A stretch of 9,786 bases of DNA from Tannerella sp. (lineage in GTDB: Bacteria; Bacteroidota; Bacteroidia; Bacteroidales; Tannerellaceae), in assembly GCA_031267485.1 (NCBI GenBank), contig JAIRYY010000183.1, positions 1 through 9,786 on the forward strand, given 5' to 3'. The notes under the pieces are model-generated. The model did not search any database and was not told the origin of the DNA. It saw only the letters and a list, made by a program, of their open reading frames with translations. Positions 1 to 7,275 of this stretch are shown piece by piece (position 1 is the stretch's first letter; every line of letters begins with the position of its first letter). Position numbers and translations under genes: made by a program.

Positions 1-185
1 TTCAGGTCGGAAAGCGTCCGGATGGCAATGCGTCCGTCGGGAACCTGAATGAAATTCCGTATTTGATTGTCGGACAAACCGTCCACCGTATTCAAATGAC
101 GGAAGATGTATTGCGAATATACTCCCTGATTTATCATCAGGAGTATGAACAGTATAAGCCCGGGATGTTTGCATAATCTGTACAT
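1..185 (-). CDS. N-terminus of a propeller-type two-component sensor/regulator (partial)
   Basis: Reading the minus strand from an ATG at 185 gives 61 uninterrupted codons that run off the left edge. Residues 1-25 look like a Sec signal peptide or signal anchor: basic start MYRLCKHPG, a hydrophobic core LILFILLMI, then a likely cleavage near VYSQ. The mature start reads YIFRHLNTVDGLSDNQIRNF and then IQVPDGRIAIRT, which fits the first blades of the 'two-component regulator propeller' found in Bacteroidota hybrid sensor kinases and in propeller proteins with LuxR-type output (family pattern: FRHLTxxDGLSxNxVxxxxQDxxGxIWxGT). The output domain lies outside the window, so histidine kinase, hybrid kinase and LuxR-type regulator cannot be told apart. 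It is transcribed away from the other genes. Family is fairly sure; exact class is unknown. Confidence 0.72.
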   Translation of the reverse strand, partial: MYRLCKHPGLILFILLMINQGVYSQYIFRHLNTVDGLSDNQIRNFIQVPDGRIAIRTLSDL

Positions 186-202
186 ATATTTATTTTTTGA
201 TG

Positions 203-210
203 CAAATTTA
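203..210 (-). promoter_or_regulatory. Putative Bacteroidota -7 element for the minus-strand sensor gene
   Basis: The minus strand reads TAAATTTG, an exact match to the Bacteroidota -7 consensus TAnnTTTG, 17 bases upstream of the start codon at 185. No clear TTTG is visible at the expected -33 distance, so this is a plausible but half-supported promoter giving a short leader. Confidence 0.4.
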
Positions 211-268
211 CGAAAAACGGCATTAATAGTTAGGGTATATAGTCCGATTTTATATACTGTTTTGTCTG

Positions 269-283
269 ACATCATAATGATGT
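269..283. repeat. 15-base palindrome (operator-like)
   Basis: ACATCAT-A-ATGATGT is a perfect 7-bp inverted repeat around a single base, upstream of the minus-strand sensor gene. Size and symmetry suit a dimeric DNA-binding protein, but AT-rich palindromes of this length can arise by chance and no regulator is identified. Confidence 0.35.
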
Positions 284-370
284 AAAACTGCCGGCGGGAC
301 AATCCCGATTTGTTCAAAGTCAGTGTCCGTCAACATAACTGTATAATATCGCCCGACATTATTAAACAAG

Positions 371-400
371 TATAAAATAATGGTTCAGGTTTATTTTATA
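371..400. repeat. Perfect 10-bp AT-rich inverted repeat with 10-base loop
   Basis: TATAAAATAA at 371-380 is the exact reverse complement of TTATTTTATA at 391-400, with loop TGGTTCAGGT. The stem has only A-T pairs, so it would be weak as a terminator. It lies between divergent genes where no transcript end is expected, so an operator or transcription-factor site is at least as likely. Function unknown. Confidence 0.45.
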
Positions 401-526
401 TACTATTTTATTGTATGCTGGCGAACAGAAAATCTGTTACGAAGTTTCTGTATCCCGACCCAACAAAAAATGCGGCGACGGAGGATAAATCGGGCTCCGC
501 CTGTTATGCATTTGAATAAATCTCCG

Positions 527-534
527 TATATTTG
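527..534 (+). promoter_or_regulatory. Putative -7 element for the Rpn-type nuclease gene
   Basis: TATATTTG matches TAnnTTTG exactly and lies 28 bases upstream of the ATG at 563. The nearest TTTG (511-514) is only 12 bases upstream, shorter than the roughly 20-base spacing usual for a -33 element, so only the -7 box is well supported. Confidence 0.4.
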
Positions 535-562
535 CCGGCGTAATTTCTAAATACTGCAAACA

Positions 563-1531
563 ATGGTACATTATCTTGACCCCAAAAACGACCTGACGTT
601 CAAACGCATCTTCGGCGAACATGAACATCTGTGCATGAGTCTGCTCAACAGCATGCTGCCGCTGGAAAAAGACCAGCGGATAGTCAGCCTGAAATATCAG
701 CCGGGCGAACTGATTCCGGAGATTCCCCTGCTGAAGAACTCCATCGTCGACGTGTGCTGCACCGACAACAGCGGCCGCCGCTTCATCGTGGAAATGCAGA
801 TGCACTGGACGGAGAGTTTCAAGAGCCGCGTGCTGCTCAACGCCTCCAAGGCGTACGTGAAACAGCTGGACAGCGGCGAGGACTACCGCCTCATTCAGCC
901 GGTATACGCCCTGAATTTCGTGAACGACACTTTCGACCCCGACGAATCGGTCTACTACCACGACTACAAGGTAGTCAACATCGCCAACGTGGAGAAGCAG
1001 AAAGAGGGACTGGAACTGGTGTTCATCGAGTTGCCCAAGTTCCGTCCGACCAACCGTGCGGACAGAAAGCTTTATGACCTGTGGCTGATGTTCCTGACGC
1101 AAATCCGAAACGCCTCGACGGAGGTGCCTGCGGAATTGCTGGACAACGAGGTCGTGCGCGATGCGGTGCAGTACCTGGAACGCAATTCATACACAAAGGC
1201 GCAGCTCGAAACGTATGACAAATACCTGGACGCCATCCGCGTCGAACGCACATTCTACGTCGACGCTCTGGCTAAAGGCCTGAAGGAAGGCGAAGCTATC
1301 GGCATCGAGAAAGGCGAAGCTATCGGCATCGAGAAAGGCGAAGCTATCGGCATTGAGAAAGGCGAAGCCATCGGCATCGAGAAAGGCCGGGCGGAAGGCA
1401 AGGCGGAAGGCAAGGCGGAAGTCGTCATTGCCTGCAGCCGCAATGGATTTTCACTGGAGCAAATCCAGCTCATTACCGGGCTGAAGAAAGAGGAGATTGA
1501 GAAAATTCTTCACGCGGACAATCAGATTTAG
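563..1531 (+). CDS. Rpn/PD-(D/E)XK nuclease family transposase-like protein
   Basis: The 322-residue product belongs to the PD-(D/E)XK nuclease family 'transposase' group (PF12784, Rpn-like). The start MVHYLDPKNDLTFKRIFGE is the characteristic opening of this group. The nuclease core shows D63 (IVDVCC) followed by E77-x-Q79 in RRFIVEMQM, the D...ExQ arrangement of these enzymes. Established knowledge: E. coli RpnA-type relatives are DNA endonucleases that promote RecA-independent recombination. They are often annotated as transposases although they lack transposon ends, and none are seen here. Residues 240-286 form a charged low-complexity linker made of four GEAIGIEK units and then AEGK units, followed by a C-terminal helix-rich tail (FSLEQIQLITGLKKEEIEKIL) common in this family. 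The gene is visibly more GC-rich than its flanks and stands alone. True role in the host is unknown. Confidence 0.85.
   Translation: MVHYLDPKNDLTFKRIFGEHEHLCMSLLNSMLPLEKDQRIVSLKYQPGELIPEIPLLKNSIVDVCCTDNSGRRFIVEMQMHWTESFKSRVLLNASKAYVKQLDSGEDYRLIQPVYALNFVNDTFDPDESVYYHDYKVVNIANVEKQKEGLELVFIELPKFRPTNRADRKLYDLWLMFLTQIRNASTEVPAELLDNEVVRDAVQYLERNSYTKAQLETYDKYLDAIRVERTFYVDALAKGLKEGEAIGIEKGEAIGIEKGEAIGIEKGEAIGIEKGRAEGKAEGKAEVVIACSRNGFSLEQIQLITGLKKEEIEKILHADNQI
1289..1420 (+). repeat. In-frame tandem repeats: four 24-bp units, then 12-bp units
   Basis: Four adjacent 24-base units (1289-1312, 1313-1336, 1337-1360, 1361-1384) each encode GEAIGIEK. Units 1 and 2 are identical; unit 3 has one C-to-T and unit 4 one T-to-C silent change. 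From 1391 a 12-base unit GCGGAAGGCAAG occurs twice and partly a third time, encoding AEGK. Because both units are multiples of three, copy-number change by slippage would lengthen or shorten the linker without breaking the frame. Confidence 0.92.
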
Positions 1532-1662
1532 GCGCTGTCTAAGGAACCGTCAAGCATTCGAACAGTTATTCTCAGGCAATGCCTCAGCCGGAAACCTGCC
1601 GCCCGCGTTGTAGAATAGAGCATAAAAAATTAATGGAGACTTTCTAAAAAAAAAGATTCATT

Positions 1663-1695
1663 TTTGTGTTCGTTTTTATTTTTTTTATACCTTTG
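1663..1695 (+). promoter_or_regulatory. Bacteroidota-type promoter of ppiD (TTTG / TAccTTTG)
   Basis: TTTG at 1663-1666 and TACCTTTG at 1688-1695 match the -33 and -7 elements recognised by the Bacteroidota primary sigma factor, 21 bases apart within a T-rich stretch. This is the best promoter in the window. It predicts transcription beginning near 1700 and a leader of about 75 bases before the ATG at 1778. Confidence 0.7.
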
Positions 1696-1715
1696 TGGCC
1701 TTAAACAGGTACACC

Positions 1716-1734
1716 TTATGCTTTCGTGGCATAA
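1716..1734 (+). other. Small hairpin in the ppiD leader
   Basis: TTATGC (1716-1721) pairs with GCATAA (1729-1734) around the loop TTTCGTG, inside the predicted 5' leader. Nearby CAC and GTG bases could extend the stem with a bulge. It matches no riboswitch I know and may simply stabilise or mildly regulate the mRNA. Confidence 0.3.
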
Positions 1735-1777
1735 ATGTGCTGATTGATTGAATATTAATCGTAATTAATTTTATAGA

Positions 1778-3916
1778 ATGGCAACACTCGAGAAAATCAG
1801 AAAAAGAGCTGGTCTTTTGGTCACCGTCGTAGGTCTGGCCTTATTTGCATTTATCATTGGAGACCTTTTAAATTCAGGCACTTCATTTATTAACAGAAAC
1901 CAGAACAACGTGGTGACGGTTAACGGCAACTCTGTCGAGTATCAGGATTATCTGGCGCGGGAGAATGAATTGACCGAAGTCTATCAACTTCAGCTGGGAA
2001 CGACAAGCCTCAATGAAAATTATGTAAATCAAATCCGCCAGACGGTGTACGACGATATCGTGATGGAGAACGTACTTGTGCCGCGTCTTGAAAAACTCGG
2101 CATGATTATTACGACCGAGGAAATGACGGATATGGTTGAGGGAGAAAATATCTCGCCGGTGCTTCTTCAGTCGCAGATGTTTCAGAACCCGCAAACCGGA
2201 ACGTTCGACAAGACTGCGGTGGTGAACCTGCTTAACCAGTTGAAAAACATCGCGAGCTATCCGGAAAACGTACAGGCGCAGCTGCTTCAATACAGGACTT
2301 TATGGATGTTCTGGGAAAAGAATATAAGGCGCAACCGCATGACGGAGAAATACCTCACGCTGTTAAACAAGGCGATTGTGGCAAATTCCCTCGAAGCGAA
2401 AGACGCTTTCAGCAATTCTTCTGTCACTTCGGACATCGTATATGTTATGGAACCGTTCTCCAATGTTGCGGATTCAACGATTAACGTGCCGGCTTCCGAG
2501 ATAGAGAAACTCTACAAAGAGCGCAAGGAAATGTTCCGCCAGAGCGAAACGTGCATTATCGACTACATCGCCGTCGATATTGTTCCCAGCAGGGAAGACT
2601 ACGACAGGGTTGCGAGAGAAATGGATGCGATAAAAGCCGAACTTGAAACGACGGAAAATGTGGCCGCGCTCACCAATGAAAAGTCGGAACGCAAATATGT
2701 CAATGCATTCTTTTCCATTAGTGGCTTCGGGACAGACGCCGACATGATAGACTTCGCTTCTACGGCTGAGATTGGCGATATTGAAGGCCCCATTTTCAAG
2801 GATGACAAATACCGCATACTGAAACTCGTCGACCGGACGGAAGCGCCCGATTCCGTGAATGTTTCGGAAATAATGATTGCCGCGCGCGCAACGGATGCGG
2901 AAACCAGAGTTTATGCCGACAGCCTGCTGAACGCCATTAAAAACGGAGCGGACTTTGCCGAACTCGTGCAGGCGCACTCCATTGACCAGCTGGTGGAAAA
3001 CAACGGGGAAATCGGATGGCTTACGGAAGCGGGGGCGATTCAGGGGCTTAACGAAGAATTTAAGAAAACGGTATTCTCCCTGCCCACAGGTCAAAGCGCG
3101 ATTGTTAAATCAACATTCGGAACGCATATCGTGAAGGTTACGGACAAGACCAAAAATGTAACGAAATACAAGGTGGCCGACATCGAATATACGGTTACGC
3201 CAAGTTCCGCCACACGCAGTCTGCTCTACAACGCGCTGAATCAGTTTATAGCGAATAACAACACGGTGGAAAAAATAGAAGCGGCGGCAAAGGATGAGGG
3301 CTATAGCCTGATATCGAATGCCCGCGTGTACAGTACGGACATGACCGTGGGCGCCGTCACCGGCGCACGTCAGGTGGTTCGCTGGGCGTTTAACAACAAG
3401 AAAGGCAAAGTGTCGGATATCAATGAATGTGACAATAAATTTGTCGTCGCGGCGCATAAGGGAAGACTGCCCGAAGGATACCAGTCGCTGGCGTCCGTCA
3501 CCCCGCAGCTGAAAGCCGAACTTGCCGCAAAGAAAAAAGGCGAGGAAATTGCGGCGAACCTGAAAGCGAAAAACCTTTCATCCATTGCAGCATACGCGGA
3601 AGCGCTGTCCGTGAATCCGGACACGGTGAGGTTTATCACAATGGCGACATCGCGCATTACAAACATAGGCGTCGAACCGAAGTTAAATTCACTGATCACG
3701 CTGTCTCCGCCGAACAAAGTAAGCGAACCGGTAGCCGGAAATAACGGCGTTTACGTGTTTGAAGTGATTAACCGCACGACGGACGGCGCTCCTTACGACG
3801 AAAGCAGTCAGAAAACCATGCTGGAAGCCGGCAATTCCTACCGTATAGGCAGTTTTGCCCTGCGTTACATGCAACAGGAGGCGGATATAGAAGATAACCG
3901 AATCCGTTTTTATTGA
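1778..3916 (+). CDS. ppiD: PpiD-like peptidylprolyl isomerase, membrane-anchored periplasmic chaperone
   Basis: The 712-residue product matches the Bacteroidota PpiD/SurA-N family. A basic start (MATLEKIRKR) is followed by one membrane segment at about 11-32, giving a cytoplasmic N-terminus and a large periplasmic body. Residues about 38-200 fit the SurA/PpiD N-terminal chaperone region, beginning VVTVNGNSVEYQDYLARE. A parvulin rotamase domain lies at about 360-456, with NVSEIMIAA, a loop near HSIDQLVENNGEIGWL, then FKKTVFSLPTGQ and the closing STFGTHIVKV. The remaining C-terminal third is a further helical/PPIC-like region. Known role of the family: catalysis of prolyl isomerisation and holding of newly exported proteins, especially those leaving the Sec translocon. 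The start follows the promoter at 1663-1695 and has no Shine-Dalgarno, as usual in this phylum. It appears to be a single-gene unit ended by a strong terminator. Family is near certain; the symbol is by homology. Confidence 0.92.
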   Translation: MATLEKIRKRAGLLVTVVGLALFAFIIGDLLNSGTSFINRNQNNVVTVNGNSVEYQDYLARENELTEVYQLQLGTTSLNENYVNQIRQTVYDDIVMENVLVPRLEKLGMIITTEEMTDMVEGENISPVLLQSQMFQNPQTGTFDKTAVVNLLNQLKNIASYPENVQAQLLQYRTLWMFWEKNIRRNRMTEKYLTLLNKAIVANSLEAKDAFSNSSVTSDIVYVMEPFSNVADSTINVPASEIEKLYKERKEMFRQSETCIIDYIAVDIVPSREDYDRVAREMDAIKAELETTENVAALTNEKSERKYVNAFFSISGFGTDADMIDFASTAEIGDIEGPIFKDDKYRILKLVDRTEAPDSVNVSEIMIAARATDAETRVYADSLLNAIKNGADFAELVQAHSIDQLVENNGEIGWLTEAGAIQGLNEEFKKTVFSLPTGQSAIVKSTFGTHIVKVTDKTKNVTKYKVADIEYTVTPSSATRSLLYNALNQFIANNNTVEKIEAAAKDEGYSLISNARVYSTDMTVGAVTGARQVVRWAFNNKKGKVSDINECDNKFVVAAHKGRLPEGYQSLASVTPQLKAELAAKKKGEEIAANLKAKNLSSIAAYAEALSVNPDTVRFITMATSRITNIGVEPKLNSLITLSPPNKVSEPVAGNNGVYVFEVINRTTDGAPYDESSQKTMLEAGNSYRIGSFALRYMQQEADIEDNRIRFY

Positions 3917-3935
3917 TTAAGGCTGTACATAGATA

Positions 3936-3973
3936 AAAAGCTGTCGTCCAATTCAGGTTGTTCGACAGCTTTT
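3936..3973 (+). terminator. Hairpin terminator after ppiD
   Basis: AAAAGCTGTCG (3936-3946) pairs perfectly with CGACAGCTTTT (3963-3973), giving an 11-bp stem with a 16-base loop, and the T-rich 3' arm continues as ATTATAA. It begins 19 bases after the ppiD stop codon, a convincing intrinsic terminator. The A-tract/T-tract symmetry would also allow it to work in the opposite direction. Confidence 0.85.
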
Positions 3974-3991
3974 ATTATAAATTCACGATGA

Positions 3992-5023
3992 ATGGGAAAT
4001 AAAGAATACCTGGCGGGCATGACGCTCGACGAACTTAAAGCGGTGGCGTCGCGCGTATCGTTACCCGGCTATGCGGCGAAACAGATGGCAGAATGGCTCT
4101 ACAGGAAGAAAATAAGGGACATAAGCGAGATGACGAACATAGCGGCGGCGAAACGCGAACTGCTGTCCGAATATTACGAAACCGGCATCACGCCTCCGGC
4201 TAAAGCGGTGCGCTCGGTCGACGGGACGGTGAAATATCTGTTTGCGGCAGGCGATGGCGCCCGTTCCGTCGAATCGGTATATATCCCCTCGAAGGACAGG
4301 GCGACCCTGTGCGTTTCGTCGCAGGTGGGGTGCCGGATGAATTGCCTGTTCTGCATGACGGGCAAACAGGGCTTCACCGCACAGCTTACGGCGAATGAGA
4401 TACTCAACCAGATACAGGCGATACCCGAACACGACGAGTTGACAAACATCGTCTTTATGGGAATGGGCGAACCGCTCGACAATGCGGACGAATTATTCAA
4501 AGCGCTCGAAATCCTGACGGCTCCTTATGGCTATGCCTGGAGTCCGAAGCGGATAACCGTATCAACCGCCGGCATCATTCCCGGATTAAAACGCTTTCTC
4601 AAAGAAAGCGGATGCCACCTGGCTATCAGCCTTCACTCTCCGTATCACGAAGAAAGGCTCGCCCTCATGCCGGTCGAAAAAGCATATCACATAGACAGCA
4701 TCATTGACTTGCTGCATCAGTATGATTTCTCTCACCAGCGGAGAGTCTCATTCGAGTATATCCTGTTTGAAGGCGTCAACGACTCCGAACGTCACGCGAA
4801 AGATTTGGCGAAACTGCTCAATGGCGTGGCCTGCCGCGTTAACCTGATACGCTTCCACGCGATTCCGGGCGTGAAACTGAGGGGCAGCAACGAGCGGAAA
4901 ATGGAATTGTTCCGGGAGCAGCTGAACGCCCACGGCGTCACATGCACGATAAGGATTTCGCGCGGAGAAGACATTTTTGCCGCATGCGGCATGCTGTCTA
5001 CTGCAAAAAATCAGAAAAAATGA
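3992..5023 (+). CDS. rlmN: RlmN, dual-specificity 23S rRNA/tRNA adenine-C2 methyltransferase
   Basis: This radical-SAM enzyme methylates C2 of A2503 in 23S rRNA and of A37 in some tRNAs (known for RlmN). The 343 residues match the family length. The iron-sulfur motif CxxxCxxC is at C114-C118-C121 (GCRMNCLFCMTGKQG), the GEP motif of the SAM site is at 159-161 (FMGMGEPLDN), and the STAG segment is at 191-194. The two extra cysteines that carry the methyl transfer in E. coli (C118 and C355) correspond to C107 (TLCVSS) and C332 (FAACGML), so the protein should be fully active. An earlier ATG at 3988 reads only four codons to a stop; the ATG at 3992 is the first usable start. The gene begins 18 bases after the ppiD terminator with no visible promoter between them. 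It ends 64 bases before the DUF4837 gene, which has its own promoter. Confidence 0.96.
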   Translation: MGNKEYLAGMTLDELKAVASRVSLPGYAAKQMAEWLYRKKIRDISEMTNIAAAKRELLSEYYETGITPPAKAVRSVDGTVKYLFAAGDGARSVESVYIPSKDRATLCVSSQVGCRMNCLFCMTGKQGFTAQLTANEILNQIQAIPEHDELTNIVFMGMGEPLDNADELFKALEILTAPYGYAWSPKRITVSTAGIIPGLKRFLKESGCHLAISLHSPYHEERLALMPVEKAYHIDSIIDLLHQYDFSHQRRVSFEYILFEGVNDSERHAKDLAKLLNGVACRVNLIRFHAIPGVKLRGSNERKMELFREQLNAHGVTCTIRISRGEDIFAACGMLSTAKNQKK

Positions 5024-5045
5024 TGCGATTTCGTTTATAATACGC

Positions 5046-5053
5046 TATATTTG
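5046..5053 (+). promoter_or_regulatory. Putative -7 element driving the DUF4837-pdxA-lipid gene run
   Basis: TATATTTG matches TAnnTTTG exactly in the 64-base gap after rlmN. It predicts transcription from about 5060 and a leader of roughly 25-30 bases to the ATG at 5088. No exact TTTG is found at the -33 distance. No other exact match is seen in the short downstream gaps, so this may serve all five following genes. Confidence 0.45.
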
Positions 5054-5087
5054 TCCGGCAATTATCTAATATTAAAAACATACAGAC

Positions 5088-6134
5088 ATGAAACATTTCA
5101 TTTTCATCGCGTTAATAGCTCTTATACCGGGATTGAGCGCATGTGATTCGTCATCTTCCGTATCACACGCAACAGGTATAGCTTATGAAGTCGTCGTTGT
5201 AATGGACAACGTCGCATGGGACGATTCCTCCGGATTGGCCGTGAAAGAAGAATTGACGTCGCCCGTACCCTACCTGCCTCAACAGGAATCATCGATGAGG
5301 ATTACGTATGCAAGGCCCGACCAGTTCGACGGAATATTGAAGTTTGTTCGCAATATACTGATTGTGAACATCGACGAAAGAGTATACACCAAAGTGTCGC
5401 TGATAAAAGAAGTCGACAAATGGGCCAGAGGACAGGCCGTCTTCTATCTCAATGCACCCGACGGACAGTCAATCAAGGCTTATCTTGAGGAAAACTGGCA
5501 GCGCCGGCGTCATGTGCTTGTCGAACAGTACACAAAGGAAGAAATGAAACGTGCCCGGGATATTCTTCAGAAAAAATACAGCCCGATCGTCATGAAAAAG
5601 GCAAAAGACAAATTCGGCATCACGCTGCATGCCCCGGAGAACATTGTGTTGTCCAGCAAGGATTCGTCCGACTGCCTGTGGTTTTCCAACGACGCCGTCA
5701 AGGGACGCATGGACCTGCTTATTTACAGCTTTCCGTATACGGACCCCAATACGTTTACCCTCGAATATCTTGTGGCGAAACGCGATTCCATGCTCAAACG
5801 GACGGTGCCCGGCTCGTTTCCGGGCTCATACATGTCGACCGAAAAACGCGTCGTGGATTATTTCGCCTCGTCGTTACACGGCAAATATTGCGGCATACTG
5901 CGCGGCTTATGGCGCATGGAGGGCGGCGATATGATGGGCGGCCCGTTTGTGAGCTACGCCCGCGTGGACGAAAAGAACAGGCGGATTATCGTGACCGAGG
6001 GGTTCGTTTACGAACCGGCAGCGGAGAAAAAGAATTATATCCGCCGTCTCGAAGCCGCGCTACAGACAACGCGCTTCCCCGACGAACAGGATTCCGGAGC
6101 CGCAGAAACTGCTGAAGAAAAAATGAATGAATAA
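5088..6134 (+). CDS. DUF4837 family lipoprotein
   Basis: The 348-residue product begins with a lipoprotein signal peptide: MKHF, hydrophobic core IFIALIALIPG, and lipobox LSAC with the lipidated cysteine at C19. The rest fits DUF4837 (PF16125), a Bacteroidota family of unknown function. Typical segments are YEVVVVMDNVAWD near 33-45, a central helical segment EEMKRARDILQKKYSP, then ITLHAPENIVLSSKDSSDCLWFSND and the conserved GSYMSTEKRV followed by GLWRMEGGDMMGGPFVSY near 275-290. No catalytic motif is evident. Asp at +2 after the lipid cysteine does not decide its location in this phylum, so inner versus outer membrane is open. It ends 9 bases before pdxA and is probably cotranscribed with it. 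The family call is strong; the function is unknown. Confidence 0.85.
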   Translation: MKHFIFIALIALIPGLSACDSSSSVSHATGIAYEVVVVMDNVAWDDSSGLAVKEELTSPVPYLPQQESSMRITYARPDQFDGILKFVRNILIVNIDERVYTKVSLIKEVDKWARGQAVFYLNAPDGQSIKAYLEENWQRRRHVLVEQYTKEEMKRARDILQKKYSPIVMKKAKDKFGITLHAPENIVLSSKDSSDCLWFSNDAVKGRMDLLIYSFPYTDPNTFTLEYLVAKRDSMLKRTVPGSFPGSYMSTEKRVVDYFASSLHGKYCGILRGLWRMEGGDMMGGPFVSYARVDEKNRRIIVTEGFVYEPAAEKKNYIRRLEAALQTTRFPDEQDSGAAETAEEKMNE

Positions 6135-6143
6135 AATAAATGC

Positions 6144-7247
6144 ATGGAAGACAAACTGATTAAGATAGGTATTTCACAGGGAGACAGCAATGGGGTCGGT
6201 TATGAAGTGATACTGAAATCATTCTCCGACCCAAGGATGTTCGAACTCTGTATTCCGGTACTGTACGGTTCGCAAAAAATAGCATCATTTTACGGCAAAT
6301 TATTGGAAGGAGCGGAAATCACGCTTCCGGAGATTCACGTCATACAGGACGCTCACAAAGCCGTTCAGGGAAAACTTAACCTGATACGCTGCGTTGACGA
6401 CAGCGCTCCCGTCGAACCGGGACATTCGACCGACGCCGGCGGAAAAGCATCCCTGCAATCTCTCGAAGCGGCCGTTGCGGACTTGAAAAAAGATGCCGTT
6501 CACGCGCTTCTGACGGCTCCCATTAACAAACACAATATTCAAAGCGACAGATTTCATTTCCCGGGACATACCGAATATCTCGAAAAAAAATTCGGCAACA
6601 GCGCCCGCGCCTCCCTTATGATTCTGCTTAACGAACAGATACGCGTTGCTTTGGTTACAGGCCATATCCCCCTTTCGGAGGTAAAGGCGAAACTGACGGC
6701 CGGGAGTATTGCCGAAAAACTGACGGTCTTCGACCGGTCACTGCGCGAAGATTTCGGCATCATGCGCCCGCGTATAGCCGTGCTGTCGCTTAATCCGCAC
6801 GCCGGCGACAAGGGTTTTATCGGAGACGAGGAATCAACGGTTATCCTGCCGGCTATTAAGGAAGCGGACAGGAACGGCATCTCCGTTTTTGGCCCCTATG
6901 CGGCAGACGGCTTTTTCGGCGCACAGACATACCGGCTGTTCGACGGCATTCTCGCCATGTATCACGACCAGGGGCTGGCGCCGTTTAAAGCGCTGGCAAT
7001 GGACGACGGAGTAAATTTTACGGCCGGACTGCCGGTCGTGCGCACATCGCCCGCACATGGCACCGCTTACGATATAGCCGGCAGGAACGAAGCCTCGGAA
7101 AGTTCCTGCCGGCATGCCCTCTATACATTAATTGATGTGTACAGAAACCGGAAAAATTATCAGGCAGCGACGGCCAACCCCCTGCACAAACAATATGTGG
7201 ACAGAAGTGGAGACAAAGAAAAACTTGACTTGACGAAAGAAGAATAA
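6144..7247 (+). CDS. pdxA: 4-hydroxythreonine-4-phosphate dehydrogenase PdxA
   Basis: PdxA oxidises 4-phosphohydroxy-L-threonine with NAD. The product decarboxylates and then condenses with deoxyxylulose 5-phosphate (PdxJ), the DXP-dependent route to pyridoxal phosphate. The 367 residues cover the whole PF04166 family. The three metal-binding histidines of the E. coli enzyme (H166, H211, H266) correspond to H174 (VTGHIPLSEV), H219 (LSLNPHAGDKG) and H274 (AMYHDQGLAP). Other family motifs are GISQGDSNGVGYEVILK at 9-25, TAPINKH at 124-130, FPGHTEYL at 139-146 and RTSPAHGTAYDIAG at 300-313. The Gly-rich N-terminal motif has the Bacteroidota form (GDxNGxGYE) instead of the proteobacterial GDPAGIG form. 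It lies 9 bases after the DUF4837 gene and 28 bases before the cytidylyltransferase gene. Distant relatives (PdxA2, DhnD) use other substrates, but context and motifs favour true PdxA. Confidence 0.94.
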   Translation: MEDKLIKIGISQGDSNGVGYEVILKSFSDPRMFELCIPVLYGSQKIASFYGKLLEGAEITLPEIHVIQDAHKAVQGKLNLIRCVDDSAPVEPGHSTDAGGKASLQSLEAAVADLKKDAVHALLTAPINKHNIQSDRFHFPGHTEYLEKKFGNSARASLMILLNEQIRVALVTGHIPLSEVKAKLTAGSIAEKLTVFDRSLREDFGIMRPRIAVLSLNPHAGDKGFIGDEESTVILPAIKEADRNGISVFGPYAADGFFGAQTYRLFDGILAMYHDQGLAPFKALAMDDGVNFTAGLPVVRTSPAHGTAYDIAGRNEASESSCRHALYTLIDVYRNRKNYQAATANPLHKQYVDRSGDKEKLDLTKEE

Positions 7248-7275
7248 TATTAAGTTTATAACTTTTACTGCTGAT

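Larger units (their letters stand above)
186..562. other. Divergent AT-rich intergenic region
   Basis: This 377-base stretch lies between two divergent genes. It contains a -7-like element for each side (203-210 minus; 527-534 plus), a 15-base palindrome (269-283) and a perfect 10-bp AT-rich inverted repeat (371-400). I see no convincing gene: the only plus-strand frame, 380-550, would give an arginine-rich 56-residue peptide with no recognisable features, and the long minus-strand frame entering from 1102 is a shadow of the nuclease gene. No RNA gene is recognised. Confidence 0.6.
1532..1777. other. Intergenic region upstream of ppiD
   Basis: This stretch holds the ppiD promoter and leader. 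It also has an A9 run (1646-1654), a T8 run (1679-1686) and the short palindrome AGGCA-A-TGCCT at 1574-1584. I see no T-tailed hairpin that would terminate the upstream nuclease gene. Confidence 0.5.

Noticed and set aside
380..550. 56-codon plus-strand frame upstream of the nuclease gene
   Set aside because: Its start lies inside the 371-400 inverted repeat, the product is arginine-rich with no family features, and the frame ends just before the nuclease start over promoter-like sequence.
437..1102. 221-residue minus-strand frame
   Set aside because: It is a shadow antisense to the nuclease gene with a His/Val/Gln-rich composition typical of antisense frames, and no family resemblance.
1255..1473. 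72-residue minus-strand frame with repeated PFSMPIAS units
   Set aside because: The repeats are only the antisense reading of the 24-bp tandem repeat in the nuclease gene.
563..1531. The nuclease gene as an active insertion sequence
   Set aside because: No terminal inverted repeats or target duplications were found around the gene, and the 'transposase' label of this family is historical.
3988..4002. ATG at 3988 as rlmN start or as a leader peptide
   Set aside because: That frame encodes only four codons (MNGK) before a stop; a regulatory uORF is possible but nothing else supports it.
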